A stretch of 64,000 nt of DNA from Mesocentrotus franciscanus (Eukaryota > Echinodermata > Echinoidea > Camarodonta > Strongylocentrotidae): NCBI GenBank assembly GCA_037976565.1, contig CP137669.1, positions 40,574,912-40,638,911 of the forward strand, given 5' to 3'. The notes beneath the pieces were generated by a model. It was not told the DNA's origin and made no database searches. It saw only the letters and a program-made list of their open reading frames with translations. Shown here piece by piece: positions 11,776-26,700 of this stretch (position 1 is the first letter of the stretch; the number at the start of each line of letters is the position of its first letter). The translations under genes were made by a program, and so were the position numbers.

Positions 11776-14700
11776 ATGGAACTAAAGCGCATGTACGTCA
11801 CCTATGAAGGTGACAACTTACAAAGGAAAAAGGTAATGAAGCTTGACACAACTGACTTCACAAAGATGACATCGAAAATCAAGAACACCTTTAGTTTGCC
11901 AATGGATGACAATTACCTTTACCAAGGTCGTGTGGAACTGAACGGGCCCCAGGTTGAAGTGAGTGATGTGGATGGCGATATTTTGGAAGATTTGGTGGAA
12001 ATCAGCATTAGGAAGTCTGGTCTTGTCACACTAGTAAGTGTCTTGTATTCATTATATCATTTATGTCAGGAATCTCAGGATCCATTCTAAATTCTGTTAC
12101 TCAGCATGCGAATAGAAAACTTATTTGTTCTGAAGGACGATTCTGAGATTTGCAAGAAAAAACAATAGACCTTAAACCTGTTCATGATTGAAGAATGTCT
12201 GAGTGTTTTACTTTTAATAAAGAAATTTGGTTAAAATGGATTGGGTGGAAATTATTAGGAAGTCTGGTCTTGGCACCCAACATAGCATGCATTCAAATGT
12301 CCTTGTTGGAATAGGGTTAAGTTACATGTATATTATGAAGAACCTTTCTCAATATTAAATGCGTCTAAGTCATCCATGACCCTGTTTAAAATTTATGATG
12401 TTTTGTACCTTTTAAGAAAGAATGAAAAGCTAATGGTGTCAAAGTCTTTATATCTATGGGATGAAAACAAAGCCCCTTTGAACTGATTCATGCATTGCCA
12501 GCATTATTCAGCTATTTTGTTCTTGGTGCTTTCTCGATGATTTACCTTTGAATTACCCACTTTTATGTTCCAGTTTATACCGGAGACTGATGAATCTGAA
12601 ATGTCAGAGAATGACTTAGCTGTTATCATGATCCCACCAACACCATCGCCAGCTGATACTTGGTCGCCAGCTGATACTTCATCGCCAGCTGATACTTCAT
12701 CAGGGAGTTTTGCCCTTTCAGATCTTGTAGCATCATCACCATCATCGGCATCATTGTCATCAATGGAATCAGCAACACCATCATCATTCATGCCCCTGCC
12801 GGCTGCTGTACAGGTGAGGATTTTTTGTTGTTTTGTTGTTGCAAACATGCAGTATTGTGACACCTTGGCATATTTGATGTTTTTACAGGATCTTGAAGTG
12901 AGATTGCTTCATACATTTGATACAATGGTGATGTAAGACTTGAAAGGTCCTGTTTGACTAGTATCACTGATATGTACCAAAATTTCTTAAAACTCATGAG
13001 TTATACATACATGTATCTGACACTAATGACATTCTTGACTGTTTTTATGGCTAACATATATCTCTTGTGTGTCACATTGAAAGTGTGCCCTAGTGTACCC
13101 AGCCATTCCATCAAGTTTTATTCAAACTAAAAGTTTTCAGTGAACTTTGTCTTAAAATATGTGTTTTCAATAGTGACAGGAAGGGATGCCTGCCAGGTGA
13201 AGCATTGTGGAACTTTACTTAATTCCCACTGTTGTGGTCATCATGAATGGCACAGAAAGCACACAAAATGTCAATGTGATTTATTTATCTAATAAAATGT
13301 GTGATATTTGGAAGGCTGTCATAATGCATTGTAGATTCGTAGCAGGGGGGTGGGCATGTCTGATTGAGACTTGTATATATCATCCGTTAAAATCACGTTG
13401 TAAAAAGCACTTGAAATGGTAATTGCACACCAAAATGGGAAACCTGTCTTATCATATGTGATTTTTATACCCTTAAAGGGGAAGTTCACCATTATGTAGC
13501 ACCGACGTTTTTGGGGTGGGGTGAGGATCATTTAAATATCAAAACATATCATTCATAGCAGCGGAAGTCTAATCAATGATTGCATATAAAAGGAACTTCT
13601 CTTTCTTTAGAACCCATGCAAATTAATGGTTCACCCTTTTCCGTCGGTTCCACAAGATAAGCATTCACACAAACATTACACACACCAAGTACATCACATA
13701 TACAAACAATTCAATCATACCACAAACACATAAAACATATCACAGCATATACAGTTACACAATCAAAGCAATCACGCTCATTCCATCACTTACACACAAG
13801 AGTCTGAAAATCTAGACTATCAATCATTATATATGTGAGTATATATATAGGGATGTATTTTCCCTTTATTAGTTAGAACTTATTTACACAATATTAACTT
13901 TAACAAAACAATAACATTTAACTGAACTACACAACTACAATCAAGACTAACCCTACAAGGTCATAACTTATGAATAACTAACTTCTACATTTATATCCTA
14001 TATTACAACATTTGGACATGAGGGTTAAGGTTTTCCAAGTGGAGGTGCTGAGGCGACGGCCTTCATTGTAATTGAAGTGTACGACGTTGTCTCCTGAACA
14101 GAAGAAATATTAAATATTGTCAGCGACAATTAATGTGATGTTGTCTCAATGGAGGGTGGAGACAAAAGAGGAAAAGTGAATAATACTAAATACCTTTACT
14201 ATTATTATCTAAATTATAAATCCTCATGTCAATACATCGAAACTAAAATAGTTAGTAAATATTTACAGAAAAACATGCAACATATATGATGACGATATAT
14301 TTTCATTGGTTAGTAACAATCAGAGATAACTGTAATAAATTTACAAGTTCAAAGAATGATTCAATAGCATTGGGTAACACAATTACTCATCTCTACAAAA
14401 CTTCACACAATATCCGTTTAAATCTCACAACTGCATAATCATCCACTCTTGAGAAATACATAGTGCTAAACAGTTGATTACAATTGAGTAAGATATTCAA
14501 AAAGTGTTATAATGTGCTTACCTGAACAGAAGAAATATTAAATATTGTCAGCGACAATTAATGTGATGTTGTCTCAATGGAGGGTGGAGACAAAAGAGGC
14601 TGATGAGGAGGAGGAGATGGCTGACTTTGAGATGGGTTATGCCATCTCCCAACTAAAGAGGTAAAAGCTTAAGTGCTCTCATTAATATATGTTCAGGATA

Positions 14701-17700
14701 AGCATTTAACAATTAAATCACACAGCATTGATAGAGATGAAACATTATATAATCACATAAATAACTTTCCCAACTGGAGAAAGATAAACAATCATAATTA
14801 ATATAGTATGAACATTAATTCATAGGCCATAACACCCTTAGGCTAAGATAATGGAATGGCCCAACCATGGTCATTTTCCTTTGTCTATAGCTTGACCATC
14901 ATGTTTAGGGGACAGCATTGTTCTCCCTGATTCCAGAGAAAGTAAACAAACAAAGTATTAAAGCAAACTTGGAAGTTGCATGGTATACCCCATACAAGGC
15001 ACACGTTGTATGCATAGAATATGGGCATATATATATATATATACATGTATCACTGAACTGTATAGAGCATGTGAAATGTTCACTAGGGTGAAAAAGCATA
15101 AAGTTATATAATTCATGGACTCACGTAATATTCCATACATGTGAATTTGCGTATAATAATATATATATTATTAAAATATCAATGTTGCACCAAACAGGGG
15201 CTACATATTCTTCCGCCCTAAAAGCAGATGTCCACATCACGACAACAGCCGACATACAATTATTCATGAAGCTCATTATACACAATGTTAGTGACTATCT
15301 TCAGATGTCACTGTGTGGTCTTCATGGGGATCGATTTGATACAATGGAGTCCACGGTCTGTCCCGAGTTTTCCTGACTCACGCATCATAATGGCGACGCC
15401 AACTAGTTCATGGTCCTGCCGAATCCATGTCGGTCAGAATCTATTCGGATACAGAGATTCATCTCGGCATCCTGTGAACTTGGGATGAATACGGTGAAGT
15501 ACTGTAGACTTTCCTTGTCCCAATGTTCATCCTTTTATGTATGTTTACGATGACTTCAGGGTGAATTGCAGCTTCGCGTAGAAGTACTTTCAGCTTCATT
15601 GTTTATACGTGACATGCGGCATCAAAGTTCAGTAAATGCAGAACGATGAGCACTGAATCCCCCACTATCATCTTTGGTGGCTGTACTATAGCTCCTTGTC
15701 CAGCGTTGCAGACCGGGACAGGCAATAAGCTGCATCTGGCAGATCTGATGGCAGCCACAGGTAGATCCCTCCGTCCTACCACTTAGATATGAGAACCCTC
15801 ATTCCTATAGGACATGCCCTAACATTAGCATAATATAACGTATAAGCTAAGAAGGAATCTACAATTATTAAATACAGAAAGCAAACATATCTTAGTATAC
15901 CAAATTAATAGTATCTATTGTACTATGCCATTTAGCATGAACAAGTATGATATAATTTACAACAAATCAGTCAAGAACGCTCGCATTTGTTGAGCGAGAG
16001 CCAACTTAAAATCTACATTATTTTGTTTGCCAGGTTGATCATACGTAAGCCTACTAGGTCCTATACCTTTATTATTCCTGGTAGACTTTCTACTTACTTT
16101 TACATTTTCATCGACTCCGGCATCCGCACGATCACCATCACTAGAATCACGCACATCCGCCTCAACATCCACATTCACACCATTATCAACTGCGTTGCTT
16201 TGCACAACCGTCTGATTATTATCCTCTTCGACAGCAATATCAAGATTATCAAAATTATTATTTTGAGTGATATCATCCACATTTCTTACATATTCATGCC
16301 TGTCGTCATGGTTATCGTCATGGTGATTTATGTCATCAGCCAAGTCGGTCCTTTGGTCTGGTATGTCAATGTCATTTTCGTCAGGTGTGGGGTTAGGGTC
16401 TGGAGTATGTTCAATAGGGATAGACTCATTTGGTATGATAAAGATGTCCTCATCGTCGTCTTCATCTTCTTCCTCACTAATTACTGTGTTAGCAGTATTT
16501 CTACTACGTGGGGTCGCTTGTCTTTGCCTAGTAACTGGCGGCTTGGTGGTTGGCACATCAGGGTCATTGGGTCTGTCATTGACAGGTCCGTCATATGGGA
16601 GGAGGAGGTTACGATGGAGGACTCTAGGGGTATCCGTGCTTCCTTCCTTCTGCACGCGGTAGACAGGGATTCACCTATCTTATGTAAGATGACATATACG
16701 TTGTCACCCCACCTGTTTGCTAGCTTGTGCTTGCCGCGCAAGTGCACGTTCTTCACCAGAACACGGTCACCTACCTCCAAAACAGGGGCCTTAGCTTTAA
16801 GATCATATTGTTTCTTGTTTGCACTACTACGGTTCGCCATATTTCTTGACGCTATATCGTACGCTTCCTTAAGCTGTTCCGTAGATTTTTGACATATGTT
16901 GTCTTGTCCTTTTGCGACGACCACTGGGGTCAATGCCAAAGGCAAGATCAATGGGCAAGCGAGCATTCCTGCCGAACATCAAGAAATATGGAGAAAAGTG
17001 CGTTGTATCATGCTCACAAACATTGTAAGCATGTACCAGGGGACTGACATGTTTTCTCCATTCGGACTTACCCTTATCGGAAAGACATCCTAACATGTCT
17101 AGCAGGACACGGTTAAACCGTTCTACGGGGTTAGATTGGGGATGGTATGGGGTAGTGCGGACTTTCTCTACTCCGGCCATGCTACATAATCCCTTAATCA
17201 ACTTAGAATTAAAGTCCTGTGCTTGGTCGGTTAAGATCTTGGCTGGCCAGCCATAGTGAACAATAAAGTTCTCCCACAGGGCTTTCGCCACTGTGGAACT
17301 ACGCTGGTCTTTGGTTGGGACTGCTACAGAGTACTTACTAAAGTGGTCTGTCATGACTAGAACATTTTCTACCCCTCCATTGTCGGGTTCTATGCTTAGA
17401 AAATCCAAGCATAGAAGTTCCAATGGCTGAGTAGTCACGATGGTGCCCATTTCTTCCCGCTCCTGTTTCCTTTTCCGCTTTATGCACCTGTCGCACTGGT
17501 CAATCCATTTCTTAATGGTTGACGCCATAAACGGAAAGTAGAACCGTGTTTTTGCAAGAGAGGCACACTTATCAAAGCCCAAATGGCCACAGTCATCATG
17601 GATTCCACGCATAGCTTGGCCAATGAAGCCATGCGGGATTACTAATTGGAGCCTTACCTCACCAGACAAGGGGTCTTTAGTTTGACGGTATAAGACACCC

Positions 17701-20700
17701 TTTTGTAGAACAAACCTTTTCATTTCCCGGAACAGCACGCGAAGGTGTGTGGAAGCTTCTTTCCTATCTTTAGGGGATGGGTGGGAACCTGATTCAATGA
17801 ATGTCCTTACCTTACCAATGTCTGGGTCATCCATCTGGAGTTGGTGCCAATCAGTGTCACTAAGACCTGGGAGGGAGGTGTTACCTTGTAGACTATTTGT
17901 GTAAGGGTCTGGTATGGACGAGGGTTGCATTGCAAGGCTTGTTGCAATTACAACTGGTGGGGACTGGGAGGGGTATTTAGGGGTATGCTTACCTTGTATC
18001 TTACCTGTCTCGTTGGCTGGCTGTTGGACATACCCTTGGAATAATGCTGATACTTCAGCGGTATCCATCTGCTGGACCCTAGATTTTAGAAACTCTACTT
18101 GGGTACTTACCTCTTCCTGGATCTGGTTGTCGTCCGGTACTAAGCCCGGCCTTCTGCTGAGAGAGTCGGCATCATTTAAGTTCTTACCTGGGCAGTACCT
18201 AATTTCAAAGTCAAACACAGACAAGTTTGCTACCCACCTCTGGCCAGTAGCGTCAAGCTTGGCATTGGTCATGACATAGGTTAGGGGATTATTGTCAGTT
18301 ATGACAATGAATTTCTCACCATAGAGGTAGTCAGCAAACTTTTCAGTAACTGCCCACTTGAGACATAAAAACTCACGTTTCCAAGCGCAGTAATTCCGTT
18401 CAGTCTGGCTGAGACCACGTGAAGCGTAATTAATTACCCGCTTCATGTCATCCTGCTCCTGGTAGAGAACAGCCCCAAGACCAAACCCAGAAGCATCGCA
18501 ATGCAGCTCAAAAGGTTTTGACAGATCGGCAAAGCCTAGGACTGGTGCAGTTGTTAGCAACCTTTTCAGTGCCAGGAAAGCATCCTCACACCTCTCGGTC
18601 CACTTTTCCCGAAATGGCTCAAGCTGGGCTCTCCTTACCTTGGAGCGGTCAGCTGGTGTGCTGGATGATCTCCTAGGCATCGACAAACCTACCAGCAGAT
18701 CATTCAGTGGTCGGCATATCTTGCTAAAGTCTTTGCAAAACCTGCGGTAATAACCGCAAAATCCTAACCACTGTCTGAGCTGCTGGACATTGTTTGGTCG
18801 TTGCCATTCCAGAACATCCTCAATCTTTGATGGGCATGGTCGAATCCCTTTACCGCTTATCTCATGCCCGAGATGTGAAACTGTCTGGTAAAGGAAGTGG
18901 CATTTCTTCTTTTCAAGTTTGAGGCCAAAGTCTCGGACCCTTGTAAGAACTTTGAGAGTCCGTTCAATGCACCCTTGCATGGTTGGTGCGTGTATGACAA
19001 TGTCATCTATGTAGGCAATTGCTTCTCGCAAGGAGCAATCCCTAGGCACCTTTCCACAACCCTTTGCATTTGGGCGGGGCTGGACTTCAGGCCTTGTGGC
19101 ATACGAGTGAATTCATATAACCCAAATGGGGTATTGAAAGCACTGTATTGTCTATCTTCCTCACGGAGTGGAATCTGAAAGAATGCACCTTTCAGATCCA
19201 CAACCGTGAAGAACTTGGACCCGTGGAGTGAGTTGAATAAATCCTCTACCTTTGGTATGCTGTACGCGTCTGGGATAACCCGGCGGTTTGGTTGACGGTA
19301 ATCTACCGTCATCCTTAGTTTCCCAGATTTCTTGCGCACCAAGCATACGGGTGAACTATATGCACTGGTAGAGGGCTTTATCAACTCTGCATCCAGGAGG
19401 CCCTGAAAAAGCTGTCTAGCTTCTTCGTACATGTTTTGAGGAATAGGGCGTGCACGAGCATTCCACGGGGTCTTGTCAGTCAGCTTTATTACGTGCTCCA
19501 CGCCCTTAGCACAGCCGTAGTCATTATCGTCCTTGGCAAATAGCCCGTCAATTTGATCTAGTTGTTTCGTCAATGAGTCAGCAATGACTTGGGAAGTGTC
19601 GCTAGCAATGTCGTAGTTACCTAACGAGTCGTCATCGTCATCTACTTTCTGGGGAGGAGGTAAAGTAACATGGTACAGTCAGTCCTACAGAGTCAAAGTC
19701 ATGGTCTTTAGTCATTAATCCAGTCACGTTAGCGCATACTTGAGCAAGAGGTCTATCCCACATGTAGGTAAATGCCTCTGCTATTACTTGTCTATTGTGG
19801 ACAGTAATGGGGACATTTGTGTTGTTACTGATACTCACCTTCACTTTGGCTCTCCTGCCAAACACTTCCTGGATAGCATTTACAACATGAATGTCTTGGT
19901 TTCGATGAGGATTCTCCACCTCTTGCACCAGAACATTGTGCTTACCAGGGGGCAGGGAGCTGTACAGGGTTCCAACTACCTGTAAAGCCTGGTCAGGCTC
20001 GATTGTGAGGGTCGTCGCAGTCGACAACGAACTTGTCCTACTTTTCCTGTGGTAGGATCTCCCATCCTCTCCTCATATGCAGCCTTCTGATAGCAGGCAT
20101 ATATTGAGGTGGGGATGTCAAGTACTGATAGAAATTTGGGGCCTAAATGTGCCCTGCAGGCAATTGCAAGGCTACGAAAAACATTGGTTCCTACAATGAC
20201 TGGGGAGGGGCAAGAGACGCGACAAGTAACGATTATCGCTAAAACGTTTACCGGGAGCCTATACCTACAATCTCTTCAGGGAGGGAAATGGGGATGGATA
20301 TGTACCCTTCATACAACACTGACTGCCCATTCGCACCTTCAATACGCAGTGACGAATTACTCAGGTGCTGTAATGGATATGCACTACTCAAGTGGGAGTC
20401 ATAAAAATGTTTCTGGATTGTGGTGACTACACTGCCACTATCTATTAGACAGGTAGTTTGAACATTATCATTACCAAGTGTACAATTAGTCTCACAAGAC
20501 TCTCCTACCAACCCAGGGGGAATTTCTACTCCTAAATTAGACGGAGAATTATGCTGTTGTTTGGGCACTACCTTAGGGCGCTTTTTATTTCGGCCTCTCG
20601 TCCGCCCACTAACGGAGGTCCCTACATGTTTGGGTGATTGAGAGTTTGAGAGGGGTAAGTGGGGATTGGGGAAGGAGGGGCACTCTCTACTGTCATGGCC

Positions 20701-23700
20701 TCCCAGGCTGCAAGAATGTCTTTCCTGCGGGCCAAATTCTTTTTCTTTAACTCCTCATTGGGGCGGTTTTTGCATTCCCTTTCAAAGTGGTTGAATTCGC
20801 CACAATTATAACAAACAAGAACCCTAACTGGGCAACTCCTATTGGCCGAGTTTGATTGTGTCTTAAGGGGGCCTTGCCTATTCTGAGGGGGCCTGTTCTT
20901 CTTTTGGTGGTTAGGGGGGTTCCCTTGGTACATCACTGGGGTAGGAGGTGGTGGTGGTGGTGGTGGTGGTGGGGATGGGGATGGGTAGGGGAGGTATGGG
21001 TTGGGCGCGCCAAGCTGCTGGGGGTAACTCTTGACGGTGCGCTTTTGTGTGTACTTCGCATCGCGAGTGGCTTCGGCCTCTCGAATCAGGCTTATTAGTC
21101 TATAAAGGGGCGCAACAATTTGTTGGTGGAGGTTTGTCACGGAGAGGATGTACTCATCTTGGCATCCCATCCTAAACCTATCCAAAAGTTTCTGGTCTGC
21201 CGAGTCTAGTACAAACTCTCCTATCTCCACCAACTTGTTTATTTTCAGCTGTATCCTCTTTAAGAAGTCTGAGGGCTTTTCTCCTTTGTCCTGGCACATG
21301 CACATGAACTCGGCTAAGAGAAGGGACTTGTTCTCTACTGCGCCATACACATTGTCCAAAAAGATACAAGTCCATGGGCAGTGGAGCTTGGGAAACTTGC
21401 CTAGCAAAGTCTTTAGCAGGTCCGCAAAGCCTAGTGACGATCTCGCGCCTTTTTGTTTGCTCGTCAACTGAAGCCATTGACGCAACCTCAATAGCGACAT
21501 CCTTAAATGTCTCCCAGTCTACCTCGCCTTGTTTTAATGGCTCTTTTCCTGAGAAGAGGCCAAGACGGGGAGACGTGGAGCATTAACTACGCCATGACTA
21601 GGGGCAGGTGGCGGGGAAGGGAGCAAGGAGTAGGGGCAGGGGCGTAGGGGTGTGGACGGGGGAGGGTTATCTATTGAACACCCTTTCACCAATTTTTCGA
21701 GTTGGGAAAGGCTAAGTCCAGACTCTACCAAAAACTTACTCAAGGTGTCAGGGTCAGCACCAGGAGATAGTTTATCCTCATCAAGGACAAGGGGAGGGTT
21801 GTCATTGGAAGACATGATACAAATAAATCAAATCCTATACCAAATAGAAAGCAAAATAACGATACGAACAATATAAAATTATAAACCAAATTTCCAACAA
21901 ATGATCAAAGTAATACCATATGTACTAGCAAAGAAAACAAAAACAAACAAACCAATAACCTGGCAATTGAGACTACTCTACCTTAGATAGCCTTATAGCC
22001 AGTTGCATCAAACAATATAGTAAACCCAAATACCATACAAGTACCAGTTTACTATTATCATACCAGTCTATCAGTCAAAGCAAGGGGTCAAGGTCAAGTC
22101 ATTACGTTAGGTTGCTAAGTCATTTAATATGTCACTATTAAAGTAAATATTAAAGTTGTATGTCATACGATCAGGCAAGAACATGTTACGAAACTAAAAA
22201 ACAAAAATTGAACCAACCAAAAGTGAAAAACAATAAAAATAGAAAATATACTATAAAACAAAACCTCGCTCTGCTACCAATTGTAGCACCGACGTTTTGG
22301 GGTGGGGTGAGGATCATTTAAATATCAAAACATATCATTCATAGCAGCGGAAGTCTAATCAATGATTGCATATAAAAGGAACTTCTCTTTCTTTAGAACC
22401 CATGCAAATTAATGGTTCACCCTTTTCCGTCGGTTCCACAAGATAAGCATTCACACAAACATTACACACACCAAGTACATCACATATACAAACAATTCAA
22501 TCATACCACAAACACATAAAACATATCACAGCATATACAGTTACACAATCAAAGCAATCACGCTCATTCCATCACTACACACAAGAGTCTGAAAATCTAG
22601 ACTATCAATCATTGTATATGTGAGTATATATATAGGGATGTCTTTTCCTTTATTAGTTAGAACTTATTTACACAATATTAACTTTAACAAAACAATAACA
22701 TTTAACTGAACTAAACAACTACAATCAAGACTAACCCTACAAGGTCATAACTTATTAATAATTAACTTCTACATTTATATCCTATATTACAACATTTGGA
22801 CATGAGGGTTAAGGTTTTCCAAGTGGAGGTGCTGAGGCGACGGCCTTCATTGTAATTGAAGTGTACGACGTTGTCTCCTGAACAGAAGAAATATTAAATA
22901 TTGTCAGCGACAATTAATGTGATGTTGTCTCAATGGAGGGTGGAGACAAAAGAGGAAAAGTGAATAATACTAAATACCTTTACTATTATTATCTAAATTA
23001 TAAATCCTCATGTCAATACATCGAAACTAAAATAGTTAGTAAATATTTACAGAAAAACATGCAACATATATGATGACGATATATTTTCATTGGTTAGTAA
23101 CAATCAGAGATAACTGTAATAAATTTACAAGTTCAAAGAATGATTCAATAGCATTGGGTAACACAATTACTCATCTCTACAAAACTTCACACAATATCCG
23201 TTTAAATCTCACAACTGCATAATCATCCACTCTTGAGAAATACATAGTGCTAAACAGTTGATTACAATTGAGTAAGATATTCAAAAAGTGTTATAATGTG
23301 CTTACCTGAACAGAAGAAATATTAAATATTGTCAGCGACAATTAATGTGATGTTGTCTCAATGGAGGGTGGAGACAAAAGAGGCTGATGAGGAGGAGGAG
23401 ATGGCTGACTTTGAGATGGGTTATGCCATCTCCCAACTAAAGAGGTAAAAAGCTTAAGTGCTCTCATTAATATATGTTCAGGATAAGCATTTAACAATTA
23501 AATCACACAGCATTGATAGAGATGAAACATTATATAATCACATAAATAACTTTCCCAACTGGAGAAAGATAAACAATCATAATTAATATAGTATGAACAT
23601 TAATTCATAGGCCATAACACCCTTAGGCTAAGATAATGGAATGGCCCAACCATGGTCATTTTCCTTTGTCTATAGCTTGACCATCATGTTTAGGGGACAG

Positions 23701-26700
23701 CATTGTTCTCCCTGATTCCAGAGAAAGTAAACAAACAAAGTATTAAAGCAAACTTGGAAGTTGCATGGTATACCCCATACAAGGCACACGTTGTATGCAT
23801 AGAATATGGGCATATACAGTATATATATATACATGTATCACTGCACTGTATAGAGCATGTGAAATGTTCACTAGGGTGAAAAAGCATAAAGTTATATAAT
23901 TCGTGGACTCACGTAATATTCCATACATGTGAATTTGCGTATAATAATATATATATTATTAAAATATCAATGTTGCACCAAACAGGGGCTACAATTACAT
24001 CAAGTTAAATGGTTTTAATAAATGCACAAAAATAAGAGAAACATATTGAAAGTGTAATGAAAATCTATCAAAGAATAACAGAGTTATGAAGTTTTACAGT
24101 TTTTGTGACGTCATATGCGAGCAGCTGCACTATTTTCATGTGATATAATATCCATAGGTTCCCATTTTTTAATGGTTCATGATGACTAAGAATTTAGAGG
24201 GCAGCAAGGCAGTTGAGGTGGGCACCCTAGGCAATCACCTTCATTGGCTTGGGCTATCGCAAGCCCTGATTCCCATTATCTACAGTATAGCATGTAAAAA
24301 TACATTCTGTCTCACTTGCGTTGCTGATGCTGGCGTCATCAACAATTTGGTGAACTCTACATATAACTTTCCATCAAGATTTTTAGTAATTTAGTGGGAT
24401 GAGGAAGAGAATTATATTGGCATGAGCCTCTGTAATGGGTAGTTCATCAACAGTATTCAGTTCTGGGCTTGAGTACAAAGTGATTAAACATGAAATGATT
24501 GCTCTCTGATTTCTTCCCAACATGTGCAGATAAACTTTGAAACAGGGAGAATTCTGAAAGAGCACCCAAAAGGAACTGCCATCCTGGACGAATACGACAA
24601 GAACAGATGTCTGTCCCCAACAGCAAGGAAGCAGCTGATCGCCATTATGGCAGCTCAACTAGTGTCAACTTGTGGATAGTAAGTCAAATGTAACATCATA
24701 TTTATGCCTCCACCCACAGTAGGTGGTTGCCGGAGGCATTATGTTTTCGGGTTGTCCGTCCATCCATCCAGAACCATTTGACGGATCAACTTCAAACTTG
24801 GTCGAAGTATGCATATAGGAGTTTCAATGGCATTCATGGTGAATGTGGTTTTTCTTGATCACAATTAAGGTGTGCATTTGTATTGGAAGGGGCATGTTTT
24901 CACTTGTCTATTCCCTTTGGATGTGCCACATGAACACATGAAATACCAAGATAGAGGCCATAACATGATGCATAAGAGTATCAATTGTTTCTGATCTCTA
25001 GCATTTGTTATTATAAATCATTGGTCCACAATTAACACACTTTTCATTCATAGAAAATTGTTGGGGGGAGGGGGGGGGGTGGGGAATGGGTCCACTGCTC
25101 TGATGTTATTACACATCACATGAGTGCAGTTGAAATTGTTCTCATATAGTGTTGTATAATGAAACACATTGTAGTTTCACCACAATCAGTGAAAAAATAA
25201 TGCCTTACGTGCCTTGTTTTATTCTATATATCTGTAAAAATAAGATATTAAGTCAAATTAAATTTTTGTTTTCTCTTGATCAATGCTACATCATACAATT
25301 ATTAAAGACTTTGTTCCAGTGCACATCTTTGTACCCCACCAAAAGAATTTGAAGGAGATATACATGTAGGAATCAGCATGTAGTGGGGGGGTCTATGTTG
25401 AAAATCTTGAGGATCGAAGTCCTTCCTCATTTTTCGAGGATGAAGATGTACAAGACATACTTTTTTTATGTGTTGGAACCTGTGTTCAGTGTGTTGCCAT
25501 TTAAACTGCATATTATCGCAAAAAATATGGATAACTCTTGCAGGTCTTACTACTTCCTCATTTTTTGAGCAATGCTCAGGAAATGTGGCACACTCATGGC
25601 AGGGGTATTAATCACCTTAACTCTTTGCCCGCCACGTACACAATCCCCCCTGTGCCACATTGTTTTTAGGGTGCCACCTAGCTCATCAGAATATTTGCAA
25701 AAGCAGTTTCAAAAACTCAATTTTTCTCGGAAAATGTCAATGTAAACAATGTCTGCGAAAGCGGTGCAATGAAGTGTGATGTGTATACAATGCGAAGCAC
25801 GCGTTACTATTGTGTGTGTGTGCGTACAATAGAATTAAATGCGTTCCGTGTGTATTGTGAATGAAATGTGACTTGAGTCGAAGTTGGCAGCCCGCTGTAT
25901 GTTCCGCTAGCCGAACGTAGCGGGCAAAGAGTTAAGTAATATTTCTAGTTTAACTTGCCATATATGGCTTTTCCCCCAGCTATCCTACAATGGAGCAGAA
26001 ACATGCAATAGGAAAAGCTGTGGTAACATTCTTTCCCGGACTGAAGGATCGAAATGGTGAAACAGGATATGTGAGTAATCGTGAAAGAGTTACTTATAGA
26101 CGAAATGCAATTTAATTGTAGATAATGGTTTTATAAGAAGATATCTAATGTGTCCCAGCATGTGGAGGATGGAAAATAATGTTGTTTATGCTCTGTCTCT
26201 CAACAGGAATAACATCCCATCCCCTGAAAAGGGCAATGGAATTGATTGCTACATTATTCCGAGTGAAATTTCAGTAGTCATAATATTTCAATATAGATAA
26301 GTCTAGTAGGACATTTAGACAAATAATGATGTTTTAAATGATCATGTGAAATGATTATATTTTAGCAAATATATGGCCATGAATGAGAATATGATCTATT
26401 TCTTATTTCTGGTATTGAAATTGAAGTAAAGAATTTCATGTTTGATCTCAAAAGGAATGAAGGTTGGGATCTTGTCTCATTATTCATATAATCATAATAG
26501 CTTATGGTAGTTTGTTCCAAATGATTCATGTTATTGTCATGCATTTAATGGTGACCAATTTATTGCCATCTTTCTCTAGGAACATATTTATTGCTCAAAG
26601 GGTGGACAGTCTGGCTACCTTGTAGACAGGCTAAAAAACATCCGTCGTCATCTACCAGCGAGCGCAAGGATGAGAAGCGGGATCAGCACACGTAAGACAA

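Larger units (their letters stand above)
13495..23993 (-). mobile_element. Ty3/Gypsy LTR retrotransposon, 10.5 kb, minus strand
   Basis: Two direct 1.71 kb LTRs (13495-15205 and 22282-23993) begin TGTAGCACC and end GGGGCTACA on the + strand. A 4 bp ATTA target duplication flanks them (13491-13494 and 23994-23997). On the minus strand the order is 5' LTR, tRNA-iMet primer site, gag, protease, RT, RNase H, integrase, acidic tail, purine tract, 3' LTR. Integrase downstream of RNase H defines Ty3/Gypsy. Coding is interrupted by at least six frame changes, so this copy does not encode a continuous polyprotein as read. The element lies within intron 2 of the SAMD3-like gene, in antisense orientation to it. 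It interrupts an older repeat of the AAAGGGGAAGTTCACC type. Confidence 0.93.

Noticed and set aside
15987..16892. A 301-codon + strand frame.
   Set aside because: It is antisense to the Gypsy element's acidic tail and integrase end, which have clear homology and explain the open frame.
16869..19573. Possibility that this is an endogenous retrovirus with an env gene.
   Set aside because: No env-like frame with signal peptide and membrane anchor exists between integrase and the 3' LTR; only an acidic tail and about 750 non-coding bases.
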